The notes: generated by a model not told the origin, from the letters alone. Shown: positions 17,726 through 26,993, counted from the stretch's first letter. The stretch: DNA of 64,000 nt from Cyanobacteria bacterium REEB67 (GCA_018971775.1 JAGXAB010000002.1:100037-164036), one strand, 5' to 3'. A program made the numbers and translations.

Positions 17726-17797
17726 ACGGCGTTACCTTGACTTTTAAGAAGGGAAATCCGATGCCATGAGCCAGCAACAACTAGCTTGCTGAAAGCT

Positions 17798-19096
17798 CTA
17801 AGCGATCTCACCCTTCAGTTTAGCCTTTGGAAGCTGAAGTAACTCCGCAGTAGATCGTTTTTCTACAAGATCCTTAGTGATATGGCATACCTTAATGTCG
17901 GTACGCGACGGAACCTCGTACATAATGTCGAGCATTATTTCTTCGACGATCGACCGCAGAGCGCGAGCTCCCGTCTTACGCTTGATCGCTTCTTCCGAAA
18001 TGCCGCGGATGGCCTCGGTGTCAAATTTGAGCTCGACGCCGTCAAGGGCCAGCAATTGCTGGTATTGCTTGATGATGGCGTTTTTGGGCTCGACCATGAT
18101 GCGCACGAGGGCCTCGACATCGAGGGACTCGAGCACGGCGAGGACGGGCATACGGCCGACGAACTCAGGGATAAGACCAAACTTGAGCAAATCGTCCGGA
18201 GCGGTGTCTTTGAGGATCTTGGAGGAGCGCTGTTCTCTTTCCCAGGCCGTGAGCGGACGCTCGGAGCCAAAACCAATGTTGCGGTTGGAAGAGACACGGG
18301 CTTCGACGATTTTGTCCAGGCCGACGAAAGCGCCGCCGCAGACAAATAAGATGTTAGCGGTGTTGATCTGGATAAACTCTTGATGCGGATGTTTGCGACC
18401 ACCCTGGGGCGGGACGTTGGCCAGTGTGCCTTCAATCATCTTGAGCAGGGCTTGCTGTACGCCTTCACCGGATACGTCACGAGTGATGCTGGTGTTTTCA
18501 GATTTGCGTGAAATTTTGTCGATTTCGTCGATATAAATGATGCCGCGCTCGGCCTTCTTAATATCGTAATCAGCGGCCTGATAGAGGCGCAGGAGAATGT
18601 TTTCGACGTCTTCACCAACGTAACCGGCTTCGGTCAGGGTGGTAGCGTCAGCGACGGCGAAGGGCACGTCGAGCAATTTGGCCAGGGTCTGGGCAAGCAA
18701 TGTCTTGCCGCAGCCGGTCGGTCCGATCAACAAGATGTTCGATTTTTGGATTTCGACCTGTTCGGCGAGCTCACTGTTGTGGCTGATGCGCTTGTAGTGG
18801 TTGTAAACGGCAACGGACAAAATCTTCTTGGCTGTGGACTGACCGATGATGTGCTGGTCCAGGTAAGCCTTGATTTCTTGCGGTTTGGGAATGTCCACCA
18901 TCGCCGGAGCGGTGCTCTCTGCGGCGGGTTGGGCGGCGGCTCCGCCTTCGAAGAGTTCCTCGTCTAAAATCTCATTGCAGAGATCGACACACTCATCGCA
19001 GATGTAGACTCCAGGTCCGGCAATTAGCTTTTTGACCTGATCCTGACTCTTTCCACAGAATGAACATTTGAGTCGGTTGTCCGATTGCTTTGGCAT
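17798..19096 (-). CDS. clpX: ATP-dependent Clp protease, ATP-binding subunit ClpX
   Basis: 432 residues. This hexameric unfoldase feeds substrates to ClpP. The N-terminal zinc-binding dimerisation domain has Cys11, Cys14, Cys33 and Cys36. Residues 50-70 are an Ala/Pro-rich linker. The AAA+ core has Walker A GPTGCGKT (125-132), Walker [11 protein letters not shown], and the conserved GYVGEDVE pore-1 region. The IGF-type loop (RNIGFGSE) that docks on ClpP is present. A strong hairpin lies between clpP and clpX, so clpX may have its own promoter in the 219-nt gap. Confidence 0.98.
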   Translation of the reverse strand: MPKQSDNRLKCSFCGKSQDQVKKLIAGPGVYICDECVDLCNEILDEELFEGGAAAQPAAESTAPAMVDIPKPQEIKAYLDQHIIGQSTAKKILSVAVYNHYKRISHNSELAEQVEIQKSNILLIGPTGCGKTLLAQTLAKLLDVPFAVADATTLTEAGYVGEDVENILLRLYQAADYDIKKAERGIIYIDEIDKISRKSENTSITRDVSGEGVQQALLKMIEGTLANVPPQGGRKHPHQEFIQINTANILFVCGGAFVGLDKIVEARVSSNRNIGFGSERPLTAWEREQRSSKILKDTAPDDLLKFGLIPEFVGRMPVLAVLESLDVEALVRIMVEPKNAIIKQYQQLLALDGVELKFDTEAIRGISEEAIKRKTGARALRSIVEEIMLDIMYEVPSRTDIKVCHITKDLVEKRSTAELLQLPKAKLKGEIA

Positions 19097-19277
19097 TTAG
19101 TTTCCCTATCTAGAACGGTTAAATGGTTGTGACTGCCGATTTCAAACCTTAGTGCCAACTATTTGCGAATAGCGGCACATTGTTTACCGGTTTTACTTCG
19201 ACAGTCCTCAATTTGGCTCGCAAAAGTACGTTTACTAATTCTACTTAAACACATCACCTGAAATCTACAAAGTTAAA

Positions 19278-19305
19278 TGCCCGGGACAAATTAATGTCCC
19301 GGGCA
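19278..19305 (-). terminator. Hairpin after clpP
   Basis: TGCCCGGGACA and TGTCCCGGGCA form a perfect 11-bp stem with a 6-nt loop, 10 nt past the clpP stop. The following minus-strand sequence is T-rich (TTTAACTTTG) but has no long U tract, so termination may be partial. Confidence 0.65.
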
Positions 19306-19315
19306 CCTGAATCAG

Positions 19316-20026
19316 TTAAACAGCAGACAGAGCAGGGGATTGATCGAGTTTGGTGATAACCGAGTCAACAAGGCCATACTCCTTGGCTTCTTCGGCTGTC
19401 ATGATGTTGTCGCGATCGGTGTCTTTTTCGATTGTCTTGACCGATTGACCGGTTTGCTCGGCCATCAATTCATTCAACTGTCTCTTGATGCGCAGGATCT
19501 CACGAGCCTGGATTTCGATGTCGGTTGCTTGACCCTGAGCGCCACCTAGCGGTTGGTGAATGAGGATGCGAGCGTGGGGCAGAGAAAGGCGTTTGCCTTT
19601 GGCACCAGCGGAGAGAAGGAAGGCACCCATACTGGCGGCCTGACCCAAACATATCGTCGAGACATCCGAACGGATATGCTGCATTGTGTCAAAAATCGCC
19701 AGACCAGCGGTAACCGATCCGCCGGGTGAATTGATATACAAACGGATATCTTTTTCCGGGTCTTCGCCTTCGAGAAGGAGCAACTGAGCCACGATCAGGT
19801 TGGCGACAGTGTCATCAATGGCGGTGCCCATGAAAACGATACGCTCACGCAGCAAGCGCGAAAAAATATCGAACGCTCTTTCGCCGCGAGCCGTTGTTTC
19901 AATAACCGTAGGCGGATAAACGGCATTGGGACTGGCGAAGGGAGAAATGCTCCAGAGCTCGTGCAGCTGACGGCTGGACGGCGGAGTCTTGATGTACTTG
20001 CTTTCGTTATCAGGGCCCATAGTCAT
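19316..20026 (-). CDS. clpP: ATP-dependent Clp protease, proteolytic subunit ClpP
   Basis: 236 residues; about 30 residues longer at the N-terminus than E. coli ClpP, probably a propeptide. The serine protease triad is Ser132 (GQAASMGAF), His157 (ILIHQPLGG) and the first Asp of KDTDRD (about 202). It forms the double-ring degradation chamber used with ClpX. The nearby [20 protein letters not shown] oxyanion-hole strand is complete. The ATG is preceded by AGGAG within 10 nt. It lies between tig and clpX on the same strand, with hairpins on both sides, suggesting independent transcription. Confidence 0.97.
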   Translation of the reverse strand: MTMGPDNESKYIKTPPSSRQLHELWSISPFASPNAVYPPTVIETTARGERAFDIFSRLLRERIVFMGTAIDDTVANLIVAQLLLLEGEDPEKDIRLYINSPGGSVTAGLAIFDTMQHIRSDVSTICLGQAASMGAFLLSAGAKGKRLSLPHARILIHQPLGGAQGQATDIEIQAREILRIKRQLNELMAEQTGQSVKTIEKDTDRDNIMTAEEAKEYGLVDSVITKLDQSPALSAV

Positions 20027-20172
20027 ATTCTCCTGAAATTCCTCGTGAATCTAATTGCTAAAGTTTATCGCGTTAACGCCAAAACATGTTGATTGAAATG
20101 GCTCATGGGGAGTAGTTTAGCCTGTTTTGTAAAAAATCTCCGGTAGATAAGCGGCCGAGAGATTAATTAGCA

Positions 20173-20214
20173 AAACGCCCCCGGAGCGCTTAAAGAGTCG
20201 CTCCGGGGGCGTTT
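20173..20214 (-). terminator. Intrinsic terminator after trigger factor
   Basis: A 16-bp stem (AAACGCCCCCGGAGCG and its complement) with a 10-nt loop ends in GTTTTG on the minus strand, 30 nt past the tig stop. It is among the strongest hairpins in the window. Confidence 0.8.
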
Positions 20215-20243
20215 CAGTGATTGTGCGCCAGGGCGATACTCAA

Positions 20244-21743
20244 CTAATCTTTTTTCTTAGCCTTTTTCGCATCGCCTTTAGCTTCAGCTTTGGCTTCAGA
20301 TTTAGCTTCTGGCTTGGCTTCAGCTTTAGCTTCGCCTTTATCGGCCTTTTCAGCCTTATCAGTTTTCTCGGCTTTGGCGGCTTTCTTTTCTTTGTCGCCA
20401 TGCTCGTGACCATGCTCATGTTGAGAATGGTCATGGTCTTCATGACAGCCGTCATCGGGCACGTAATTGATCTTGGCTTTGCCGATCAAGAGCTCGACTA
20501 CTTTACCGGTCAAGACTTCTTCGGCGACCTGCCTGCGTACTTCTTCATTGCCGGCAAATTCTTCGAACTGGTCAGGGCGCAAGTTGTAGCGCATGGCGAG
20601 ATCGGCGAGGTAAGGGATCATTTCTTCGTCGTTGACGGTCAATTTTTCTTCGCGCACGACGGCACCGAGTACAAGCGAGGTCAAGACACGTTGCCTGGCT
20701 TCACTCATTTTCGATTCGATCATCTGTTTGTAATCGTCACTGCCTTCGAATTCTTCCCAGGTCTGACCGCCCTGTTCGATGTAGCGGCGTACTTGACCGA
20801 TGAGCAGCTCTCTTTCACGTTCGACCATGGTTTCAGGGATATCGACGGTAGCCAGATGTGCCACCGCTTCTACTACCATGCGCTGAGCGCGGGCTTCGTT
20901 TTCCTGCTTGACCACTTCGCCGAGCTCGGCTATGACAGACTCTTTCAAAGCGTCGAGGGTATCGTGACCGACTGATTTAGCCAGTTCGTCGTCGATGGCG
21001 GGAGTGTTTTTGTTGCGGATTTCTTTGAGAGTGACATCAAATTCGGCTTCTTTGCCGGCGATTTCCTTACGTCTGTAATCAGCCGGGAATGTCGCTTTGA
21101 CTTTGAAATTATCGCCACTGTTATGGCCGACCAGTTGCTCGCAAAATCCGGGGAGGAAAGAGCCTTCCTTGACTTCGAGCAGCATGCCTTCAGCCTTGCC
21201 ACCATCAATGATATTGCCGTCAACGCGGCATTCGAAGTCGATAACGGCAGTGTTGCCCACTTCGACCGGCTTGCCTTCTACTGTTTGCAAGGAGGCCTTG
21301 GTCTCAGCAACGTTGGTCAAAGCTCTTTCGAGGGCGTCTTCGGGCAATTTCACTTCCGGTACGTTGACTTCGATTTCTTGATAGTTACCGAGGACGACTT
21401 CCGGTCTGACTTCAAATTTGGCATCGAATTTCAAGGGCTGCCCGAGTTTGAATTCGAAATTCGAATATTCAGGAGCGGTGATGATGTCCAGATTTTCTTT
21501 ATAGATAGCTTCGTTGATCAGCTCGGGTACAAGACGCTCGAGCGTTTCACGTTTGATATTTTCTTCACCGACAGTTTTTTCGATGATCATGCGCGGCGCT
21601 TTGCCCGGTCTGAAACCAGGAATACGTACTTGCTGACTGAGTTGGCGGCAGGCCATCTCATAAGCCCGCGAAACTCTGTCTGTTTCAAGCTCCAGGCTGA
21701 GCTTGACGATATTTTTGCCTTCCCGCTCGAGGGTGACCTTCAT
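20244..21743 (-). CDS. tig: Trigger factor with histidine-rich and Lys/Ala/Glu tail
   Basis: 499 residues from the ATG at 21743 (MKVTLERE, the family start, with GAGAG upstream); a longer reading to 21851 is not supported. Trigger factor binds the ribosome exit and chaperones nascent chains. The ribosome-binding signature GFRPGKAPR is at about 44-52, the FKBP-type prolyl isomerase domain follows (VGNTAVIDFECRVDG to about 250), then the helical C-terminal arm domain. The last 70 residues are unusual: seven histidines within 15 residues (HEDHDHSQHEHGHEH), then a 50-residue Lys/Ala/Glu/Asp repeat ending KKAKKKD. Such a metal-binding-like tail is known in SlyD but is not standard in trigger factor. 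Confidence 0.95.
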   Translation of the reverse strand: MKVTLEREGKNIVKLSLELETDRVSRAYEMACRQLSQQVRIPGFRPGKAPRMIIEKTVGEENIKRETLERLVPELINEAIYKENLDIITAPEYSNFEFKLGQPLKFDAKFEVRPEVVLGNYQEIEVNVPEVKLPEDALERALTNVAETKASLQTVEGKPVEVGNTAVIDFECRVDGNIIDGGKAEGMLLEVKEGSFLPGFCEQLVGHNSGDNFKVKATFPADYRRKEIAGKEAEFDVTLKEIRNKNTPAIDDELAKSVGHDTLDALKESVIAELGEVVKQENEARAQRMVVEAVAHLATVDIPETMVERERELLIGQVRRYIEQGGQTWEEFEGSDDYKQMIESKMSEARQRVLTSLVLGAVVREEKLTVNDEEMIPYLADLAMRYNLRPDQFEEFAGNEEVRRQVAEEVLTGKVVELLIGKAKINYVPDDGCHEDHDHSQHEHGHEHGDKEKKAAKAEKTDKAEKADKGEAKAEAKPEAKSEAKAEAKGDAKKAKKKD

Positions 21744-21920
21744 GTTTCTCTCTCTTAAATGCGACGGATTAAACCAGGTGAAATACAGAATATGAACAGA
21801 GGATTTTATCACGCCGGCACAGCCAAGCCCGCCAGCTGAGGCCATTTGCAAGCAAGTCTTAACTTATCGGCCCATTTACATCACATTTTGAGCCTGATTT
21901 ATAGCGGCCCAGGCTGAAAA

Positions 21921-22379
21921 TTAGATAAGGGGATGAGGGAAAAAGGTCTCGACAAGGTAGGCGATACCGAAGATGGCATTAAGGCAGAGGAAGATGCCAA
22001 GAAATATGCAACCCATCATCAATTGCCAGGTAATCAGAGCTTGTCTGGTTGTCAGCGCGCTGAGGATGCCCATGCGATAGATCAAGAAAAGGACGATGCA
22101 GGTGCCGAGGATGACGTCGCAGCAGACCATGAGCGCGAAGCGAAAGCCCGATAGAGGCGTGTAGACAAGCGAGAGCACTTCGGCTATGCAAAAAACGAGC
22201 AGAGCAATAATTGTCAAACGGTCGGAGGTGCGGATCTGAGTCGAGTCGGTGCGAGCGGCGTCCTGGACATAGGCAAGGGCAGCTGCCGTCGATTTCCAGG
22301 GCGAGCGGCGCATCGATATGTCGCCGGCTTCAGGATTTATGACTGGCTCCGGTAATTCGGGCGAAACTTCTTCGCTCAT
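21921..22379 (-). CDS. Uncharacterised three-helix membrane protein
   Basis: 152 residues from the ATG at 22379, which has GGTGGGAG 5 nt upstream; a GTG four codons earlier is possible. The first 55 residues are polar and acidic. Then come three hydrophobic helices: LTIIALLVFCIAEVLSLVY, FALMVCCDVILGTCIVLFLIY and LMMGCIFLGIFLCLNAIFGIAYL. No family is recognised. It lies between tig and tRNA-Gly on the same strand, 177 nt upstream of tig, and is probably a separate unit after the tRNA terminator. Confidence 0.65.
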   Translation of the reverse strand: MSEEVSPELPEPVINPEAGDISMRRSPWKSTAAALAYVQDAARTDSTQIRTSDRLTIIALLVFCIAEVLSLVYTPLSGFRFALMVCCDVILGTCIVLFLIYRMGILSALTTRQALITWQLMMGCIFLGIFLCLNAIFGIAYLVETFFPHPLI

Positions 22380-22422
22380 TGACGCTCCCACCTCAGGCTG
22401 ATACCAGATCTAATATAACAGC

Positions 22423-22449
22423 AAAAAAAAGCTGCCCCTCGGGGCAGCT
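22423..22449 (-). terminator. Intrinsic terminator after tRNA-Gly
   Basis: The minus strand reads AGCTGCCCC-GA-GGGGCAGCT followed by eight consecutive Ts, a textbook rho-independent terminator, 8 nt past the tRNA CCA end. Confidence 0.9.
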
Positions 22450-22457
22450 AATAAAAA

Positions 22458-22532
22458 TGGAGCGGGAGAAGGGGTTCGAACCCTCGACATTCTCCTTGGC
22501 AAGGAGACATTCTACCACTGAATTACTCCCGC
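22458..22532 (-). tRNA. tRNA-Gly (GCC anticodon)
   Basis: The minus strand reads GCGGGAG at the 5' end and CTCCCGC at the 3' end, a perfect 7-bp acceptor stem, then T discriminator and an encoded CCA. The D arm (TTCAGTGGTAGAA), the anticodon loop CTTGCCAAG with GCC, and the T arm GGTTCGAAC fold normally. There is no intron. GCC reads GGC/GGT glycine codons, which are abundant here. Confidence 0.97.
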
Positions 22533-22576
22533 AGTAATTCGGGCTGGGAATCGATTCACGACTTCCAGACTTGTTC

Positions 22577-22582
22577 ATTATA
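22577..22582 (-). promoter_or_regulatory. -10 box for tRNA-Gly
   Basis: A perfect TATAAT on the minus strand lies 45 nt before the mature tRNA 5' end. The -35 region is weak (TGTTGT at 17-nt spacing). Confidence 0.4.
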
Positions 22583-22650
22583 CACAGACGATCGAAAGTA
22601 CAACATCACAGAAATGAAATGCTAACGGTTGTAACCAACCAAGTTTTTTA

Positions 22651-23649
22651 TCAGGAGTTGAGTACGGGCTCTTTTCTACCGGGCCTCGAAGAGAGACGCT
22701 TCTCGACATCGGACAAAACCCGTACTACGTTATAGGCATTGTTGGCGTCGGTACGGGGTCTTTCACCGCGCAGTACGCACTGCAAGAAATGCTCGCACTC
22801 GAGGTGCAGAGGCTCGCCATCGGGATAATAGGGGTGCTCGATCAAATTGCCGCCATGGGCACTTTGGCTGTGGATCGCCAGTTTGTCTTCCTGCTGAGTA
22901 TCGTTCAAAACAGCGGTTTTCTTAGTGCCATTGACCGTCAGGCGCACTACTTTCTGAGGATCGATCCAGCTGTTGCGCACCTGGCCGTGGATCACTTTTT
23001 GTTTGCCGTCGATAGTTGTCGGAAAGGACAAATCTAGATACGCCACGTCGACAGTGCCATCCTGCAAGGTATCCCAGCCGCCGACACGACTGACTTCGGG
23101 GCTTTCACAATCGAGCAGGTAGCTCATCATCGAAATATCATGAGGGGCAAGGTCCCACAAAACGCTGCGGTCGCGCCGGGACATGTTGAAATTCATCCGA
23201 TCGGAGCGCACAAAAAGCAATTCACCCAGCTCACCGGAAGCAATCAAATCTTTGAGGGCATTAACGGCAGGATGGTAGAGCAGCAAGTGCCCTACCATCA
23301 AGACCAGATTAGCGTTGGTGGCCAGTTCATCAAGCTCTTCGGCGTGCTTGACGTCACGGGCGAGCGGCTTTTCGACGTAGACGTGCTTGCCGGCAAGCAG
23401 CGCTTTACGCGCTAGAGGGAAGTGGGTGTCGCTCGGTGTAGCAATGACGATGGCGCTAATAGAGGCGTCGGCTAAGACGCTGTCATAGTCAATGGTCGTA
23501 GCCACACCGCGATACTCTTTAGCGATATATTCCAATCGCTGCAGATCGGCATCGCACACCGTCGAGAGGGCACCAAGATGGTGAAAATTGCGGACGAGGT
23601 TTTTGCCCCAATTACCACAACCGATTACCGCAACTCTAGGTAGCCCCAC
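22651..23649 (-). CDS. Gfo/Idh/MocA-family NAD(P) oxidoreductase, sugar-nucleotide type
   Basis: 332 residues from a GTG at 23649, chosen because GGAGG lies 5 nt upstream; a TTG eight codons earlier would place the Shine-Dalgarno inside the gene. The N-terminal Rossmann motif is VAVIGCGNWGKNLVRNF, followed by the family signature VEKPLARD (EKP, catalytic Lys). The C-terminal alpha/beta domain holds WDLAPHDISM. It resembles WlbA/UDP-N-acetylglucosamine 3-dehydrogenase-like enzymes of surface sugar synthesis, but the substrate is not proven. It stands alone between tRNA-Gly and HU; no other sugar-nucleotide gene is adjacent. Confidence 0.85.
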   Translation of the reverse strand: MGLPRVAVIGCGNWGKNLVRNFHHLGALSTVCDADLQRLEYIAKEYRGVATTIDYDSVLADASISAIVIATPSDTHFPLARKALLAGKHVYVEKPLARDVKHAEELDELATNANLVLMVGHLLLYHPAVNALKDLIASGELGELLFVRSDRMNFNMSRRDRSVLWDLAPHDISMMSYLLDCESPEVSRVGGWDTLQDGTVDVAYLDLSFPTTIDGKQKVIHGQVRNSWIDPQKVVRLTVNGTKKTAVLNDTQQEDKLAIHSQSAHGGNLIEHPYYPDGEPLHLECEHFLQCVLRGERPRTDANNAYNVVRVLSDVEKRLSSRPGRKEPVLNS

Positions 23650-23700
23650 TCCGACCTCCAGAAAGTACGACAATCAACCCTTAAAGAAGGACCGTGTCGA

Positions 23701-23982
23701 TTACTTACGTTTGTTTACCGCATCGGCAAACTCTTTCCCAACTTTAAAACCAGCGACTCGCTTGGCCGGAATGCTTAAAGGCTCATTGGTCTTCGGATTA
23801 CGACCGGTACGAGCTTTACGCTGACGAGCTTCAAATGTGCCGAATCCAACCAGTGTAACTTTTTCGCCGTGGGCTACGTGCTTGATGACTGTTTCCATCA
23901 TCTTGTTGATCACTTGCTCAGCGTCTTTTTTGGTTGTAGCGGCTTCCTTCGCGACAATGTCGACCAATTCTGCTTTATTCAA
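23701..23982 (-). CDS. hup: HU-family nucleoid DNA-binding protein
   Basis: 93 residues, standard HU length, from a TTG start with a GGGGTGG Shine-Dalgarno 6 nt upstream. It opens MNKAELVDIVAKEA and has the GFGTFEARQRKARTGRNP segment that forms the DNA-embracing beta arm, with the intercalating proline expected in RNPKT. HU dimers bend DNA and compact the nucleoid. It lies upstream of the tig-clpP-clpX-lon set, as hupB lies next to that set in E. coli (there after lon). The 289-nt gap to alr would hold both promoters. Confidence 0.96.
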   Translation of the reverse strand: MNKAELVDIVAKEAATTKKDAEQVINKMMETVIKHVAHGEKVTLVGFGTFEARQRKARTGRNPKTNEPLSIPAKRVAGFKVGKEFADAVNKRK

Positions 23983-24271
23983 GACTTTCCACCCCTTAAG
24001 ATTTAAACCGAATCCTGTTTTAGGACCACAATACGTATGCCGACCTTGCTTGCTAAAAGGTCGAGCACCTAGGGATTCCCAAGAGATTCCAAGCCTAAGA
24101 GGCTTACGGCGCCATCAGCGTTACCGGAGCAACCGGCTACCCTTGCGAAAAGCTGCTGGACAAGCCTTGGCCTGTGTTTAGCAGAAATCATGATGACGAT
24201 CGTCAGCAATGCTAGCATAAACTTATCCCAGGAGAAACGCTTGCAGTACCGAGTGTGCCAATAATTTACTA

Positions 24272-25459
24272 ATGCAACCTACCCGCCAGTTCAACCTTAC
24301 TTCGATTCGCCGGGATGCCTGGATAGAAGTCGATTTGACCAGCCTCGAGCACAACCTGAAAGTGCTGCGCTTGGGCCTTGCCGCCGCAAACGCAAAAGCG
24401 GAAGAGGCAAAAGGACAGCATCCTCATGGACCGGCCCTCATGGCAGTCGTGAAGAGCGATGCCTACGGCCATGGAGCCGTGGCCCTCGCCCAGCTCTTCG
24501 CCGCCATCGCTGTCGACTATCTGGGGGTAGCCTCTGTCGATGAGGGCTGCCAGATCCGCGACGCCGGCGTCAATCTGCCGATTCTCATCCTCAGCCCGAC
24601 GCCATCCTGGGCCATCGCCAGCGCCCTGGAATATGCTTTGGACATCACCGTTTCAACCGAAAAGCAATTGCTGGACATCGGTGAAAAAGCCAAGAGCATG
24701 GACCTGACCGCCAATATACATTTAAAGGTAGATACCGGCATGCACCGGCTAGGAGTATCAATCGACCGCCTGCCCAAAATTCTCGATAGTCTTCGCCAAT
24801 TTGAGGCAAGCGGCGCCATCCGGCTGGTCAGCGTTTACAGCCATCTGGCCAATGCCGCCGACGAGAGCAAAGTACTCGAGCAAAAGCATATTTTCGATCA
24901 AGCCGTGCAGTTGACCAGGCCGCTCTTTCCAAAAACGACTTATCACTTCGCTTCATCCGAAGCGGCGACACGCTTCCCCAGCTGTCATTACGACATGGTG
25001 CGCATCGGCCTTTATCTCTATGGGCTTGAACCAAATACAGTATCAAGAGATTTGCAACCGGTGCTCGCCGTGCGCGCCAGGATCAATCACATCAGCCGCA
25101 TCGAGGCTGGAGAGCGTGTCGGCTACGGACACACCTGGCAGGCGATGCGTACAACAAAACTGGCAGCCATACCGATCGGTTATGCCGACGGTGTCGATCG
25201 CGGTCTTTCCAATCATATGAAAGGCCTGATCATGGGCCAAAAAATCGATCAGGTTGGTCGGATCAGCATGGACCAGATGCTCTTTGACATCACTGACGTG
25301 CCGCAGGCGGAAGAAGGCGACGTCATTACTCTGATCGGCAACGATGGTCAAAACACACTTTACTTGAGCGAATGGGCCGTGCATCTTGATACCATTACAT
25401 ACGAATTGGCCTGCCGACTGAGAGCTCGCTTGCCGCGCGTCTATACACGGCACAAATAA
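24272..25459 (+). CDS. alr: Alanine racemase
   Basis: 395 residues. It is a PLP enzyme interconverting L- and D-alanine for peptidoglycan. The PLP Lys61 lies in AVVKSDAYGHGA, and the second catalytic base Tyr285 in ERVGYGHTW. The start of the fold, RRDAWIEVDLTSLEHNL, matches the family, so the ATG at 24272 is plausible, though it has no Shine-Dalgarno. A loop rich in Ala, Lys and Glu (about 38-52) is longer than usual. Just upstream is a possible seven-codon leader ORF (TTG at 24241, with AGGAG). It is followed 47 bases later by nadD. Confidence 0.97.
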   Translation: MQPTRQFNLTSIRRDAWIEVDLTSLEHNLKVLRLGLAAANAKAEEAKGQHPHGPALMAVVKSDAYGHGAVALAQLFAAIAVDYLGVASVDEGCQIRDAGVNLPILILSPTPSWAIASALEYALDITVSTEKQLLDIGEKAKSMDLTANIHLKVDTGMHRLGVSIDRLPKILDSLRQFEASGAIRLVSVYSHLANAADESKVLEQKHIFDQAVQLTRPLFPKTTYHFASSEAATRFPSCHYDMVRIGLYLYGLEPNTVSRDLQPVLAVRARINHISRIEAGERVGYGHTWQAMRTTKLAAIPIGYADGVDRGLSNHMKGLIMGQKIDQVGRISMDQMLFDITDVPQAEEGDVITLIGNDGQNTLYLSEWAVHLDTITYELACRLRARLPRVYTRHK

Positions 25460-25506
25460 TCACCTCTTCCTTTATCACCACCGGAAACCACGGCGCGGAA
25501 ACCACA

Positions 25507-26229
25507 ATGAACGAAATCGGCTTATTTTGCGGCACCTTCAACCCGATCCATTTGGGCCATCTGCTGATCGCCGAATGTGCAAGAGATCAATTCAAACTGG
25601 CTAAAGTGATTTTCGTCACCAGTCCGATGCCGCCCCATCGCTCCGGCGGCCTCTTGCCCGGCTGGGATAGACACGCCATGGTGGTAGCAGCCATTGCCGG
25701 CAACGAAAATTTCGAAGCCTCCACCGTCGAACTCGAGCGTCCCGGCCCTTCATATACTATCGATACGGTCAAACAAATCCGCTCTCTCTACAATGATGAC
25801 GTGCGCATCAGTTTGATCATCGGCGGCGACAATGTGCCCTTTCTCAAAGAGTGGCACCACGCCAACGAACTGACTACACTCTGCCGCCTCCTCGTCGCCC
25901 CACGGCTGCGCTATGCCTCGGACAATATCGGCCAGACCAACGGCAATAAAAACGGCGGCGAAAACACGGTCCTAAAGACGATCGAGGACGGCAGGAGCGG
26001 CGAAGGCGGAAAGGGCAAAATAAATAGACAAAGCAGCGTCGAAGCGCAGGCCGCAAACTTGCCTGGCGCCGACCTTACAGTGATCGACTTTCCTGGCATC
26101 GCCATTTCGGCTTCGACGATCCGTAAACGCATCGAGGCCGGACAATCGGTACTATATATGGTGCCCCCCTCCGTCAATAAAATCATCATCGCCAAAAAAT
26201 ATTTCATGACAGAGAGTAAAAAGCCGTGA
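25507..26229 (+). CDS. nadD: Nicotinate-nucleotide adenylyltransferase with insert
   Basis: 240 residues. It makes deamido-NAD from NaMN and ATP. The nucleotidyltransferase motifs are GTFNPIHLGH (9-18) and ISASTIRKRI (200-209); the substrate segment SPMPPHR is present. Residues about 138-187 form a hydrophilic Gly/Asn/Lys/Glu-rich insert of 50 residues that replaces a short loop of the usual enzyme (about 190-210 residues). The catalytic ends are intact, so it should be active. Its stop overlaps the GTG of yqeK (GTGA), the standard nadD-yqeK pairing. Confidence 0.95.
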   Translation: MNEIGLFCGTFNPIHLGHLLIAECARDQFKLAKVIFVTSPMPPHRSGGLLPGWDRHAMVVAAIAGNENFEASTVELERPGPSYTIDTVKQIRSLYNDDVRISLIIGGDNVPFLKEWHHANELTTLCRLLVAPRLRYASDNIGQTNGNKNGGENTVLKTIEDGRSGEGGKGKINRQSSVEAQAANLPGADLTVIDFPGIAISASTIRKRIEAGQSVLYMVPPSVNKIIIAKKYFMTESKKP

Positions 26230-26993
26230 GCGCAAAAAACATTGAACAGGGCGAAAAGACAATCGCAGTCAGCGGAGTGCCAGCCTCTCTCACCCTTGAT
26301 TTTGCCCGGGAATGGGCTCTGGCCCGCGTCTCAAAAAAACGTGCAGACCATGTCGTCGGCGTCCAGAAAGTCGGAAAAAAACTGGCCCGCCTGGCCGGCC
26401 TGGATAGGCAGGATCAATTTATCGTCGAGCTGGCCTGCCTCCTGCACGACGCCTGCAAAGAATTCAAAGACGCAAAATTGGTCGAGCTGGCCGCGGCCGG
26501 TGGACTGCAGCCCAATCAGGTCGAACAGGTAAACGGCCATTTACTCCATGGTCCAGTGGCCGCACTCGTCGTCCGCGACGAACTCGCCGTCAGCAATGAA
26601 GCAGTCCTTGCCGCCATAACCGAACACACCCTGGGCAATCGTCCAATGTCCGATATATCTAAAATCGTCTTTTTAGCGGATTGCCTCGAAGAAAGCAGAC
26701 CCAAAGACTATACGCGCCCAATCTGGCAAGCACTGGAAACCCCCGCCGCCACAGGGGATGGCCCTGCCTCACAGAGAGCGAATGCGAATCAATCCGACCG
26801 GGATGACAAGAAGAAAAAAGCAAACGAAGTGGAAGCCACGAGCGCTCCCGTCAATTTAGATAACGCCATGCTTGTCGCCCTGGACCTTGGCCTGGCACAG
26901 CTTTTGGACTCTCGCCGGGCGATTCATCCGAAGACTGTGGATGTCAGAAACTATTTTCTGGGTATAGTTAGAGCGTCCGCGAAAACCATATAA
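26226..26993 (+). CDS. yqeK: YqeK-like HD-domain Ap4A hydrolase with insert
   Basis: 255 residues from GTG. The HD metal ligands are visible: His42 (RADHVVGV), His74-Asp75 (CLLHDACKE), His108 (LLHGP), His134 (ITEHTLG) and Asp152 (FLADCLE). YqeK enzymes split diadenosine tetraphosphate symmetrically. Residues about 171-212 form a polar Asp/Lys/Asn-rich insert near the C-terminus; typical members are about 190 residues. Four-base overlap with nadD indicates coupling. In many bacteria rsfS follows; here a TonB-C-like secreted protein follows instead. Confidence 0.88.
   Translation: MSAKNIEQGEKTIAVSGVPASLTLDFAREWALARVSKKRADHVVGVQKVGKKLARLAGLDRQDQFIVELACLLHDACKEFKDAKLVELAAAGGLQPNQVEQVNGHLLHGPVAALVVRDELAVSNEAVLAAITEHTLGNRPMSDISKIVFLADCLEESRPKDYTRPIWQALETPAATGDGPASQRANANQSDRDDKKKKANEVEATSAPVNLDNAMLVALDLGLAQLLDSRRAIHPKTVDVRNYFLGIVRASAKTI

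Noticed and set aside
20270..20460. Frameshift or read-through creating the trigger factor tail
   Set aside because: The tail is in the same frame as the core, ends at a normal stop and is followed by a strong terminator, so it looks like a true part of the gene.
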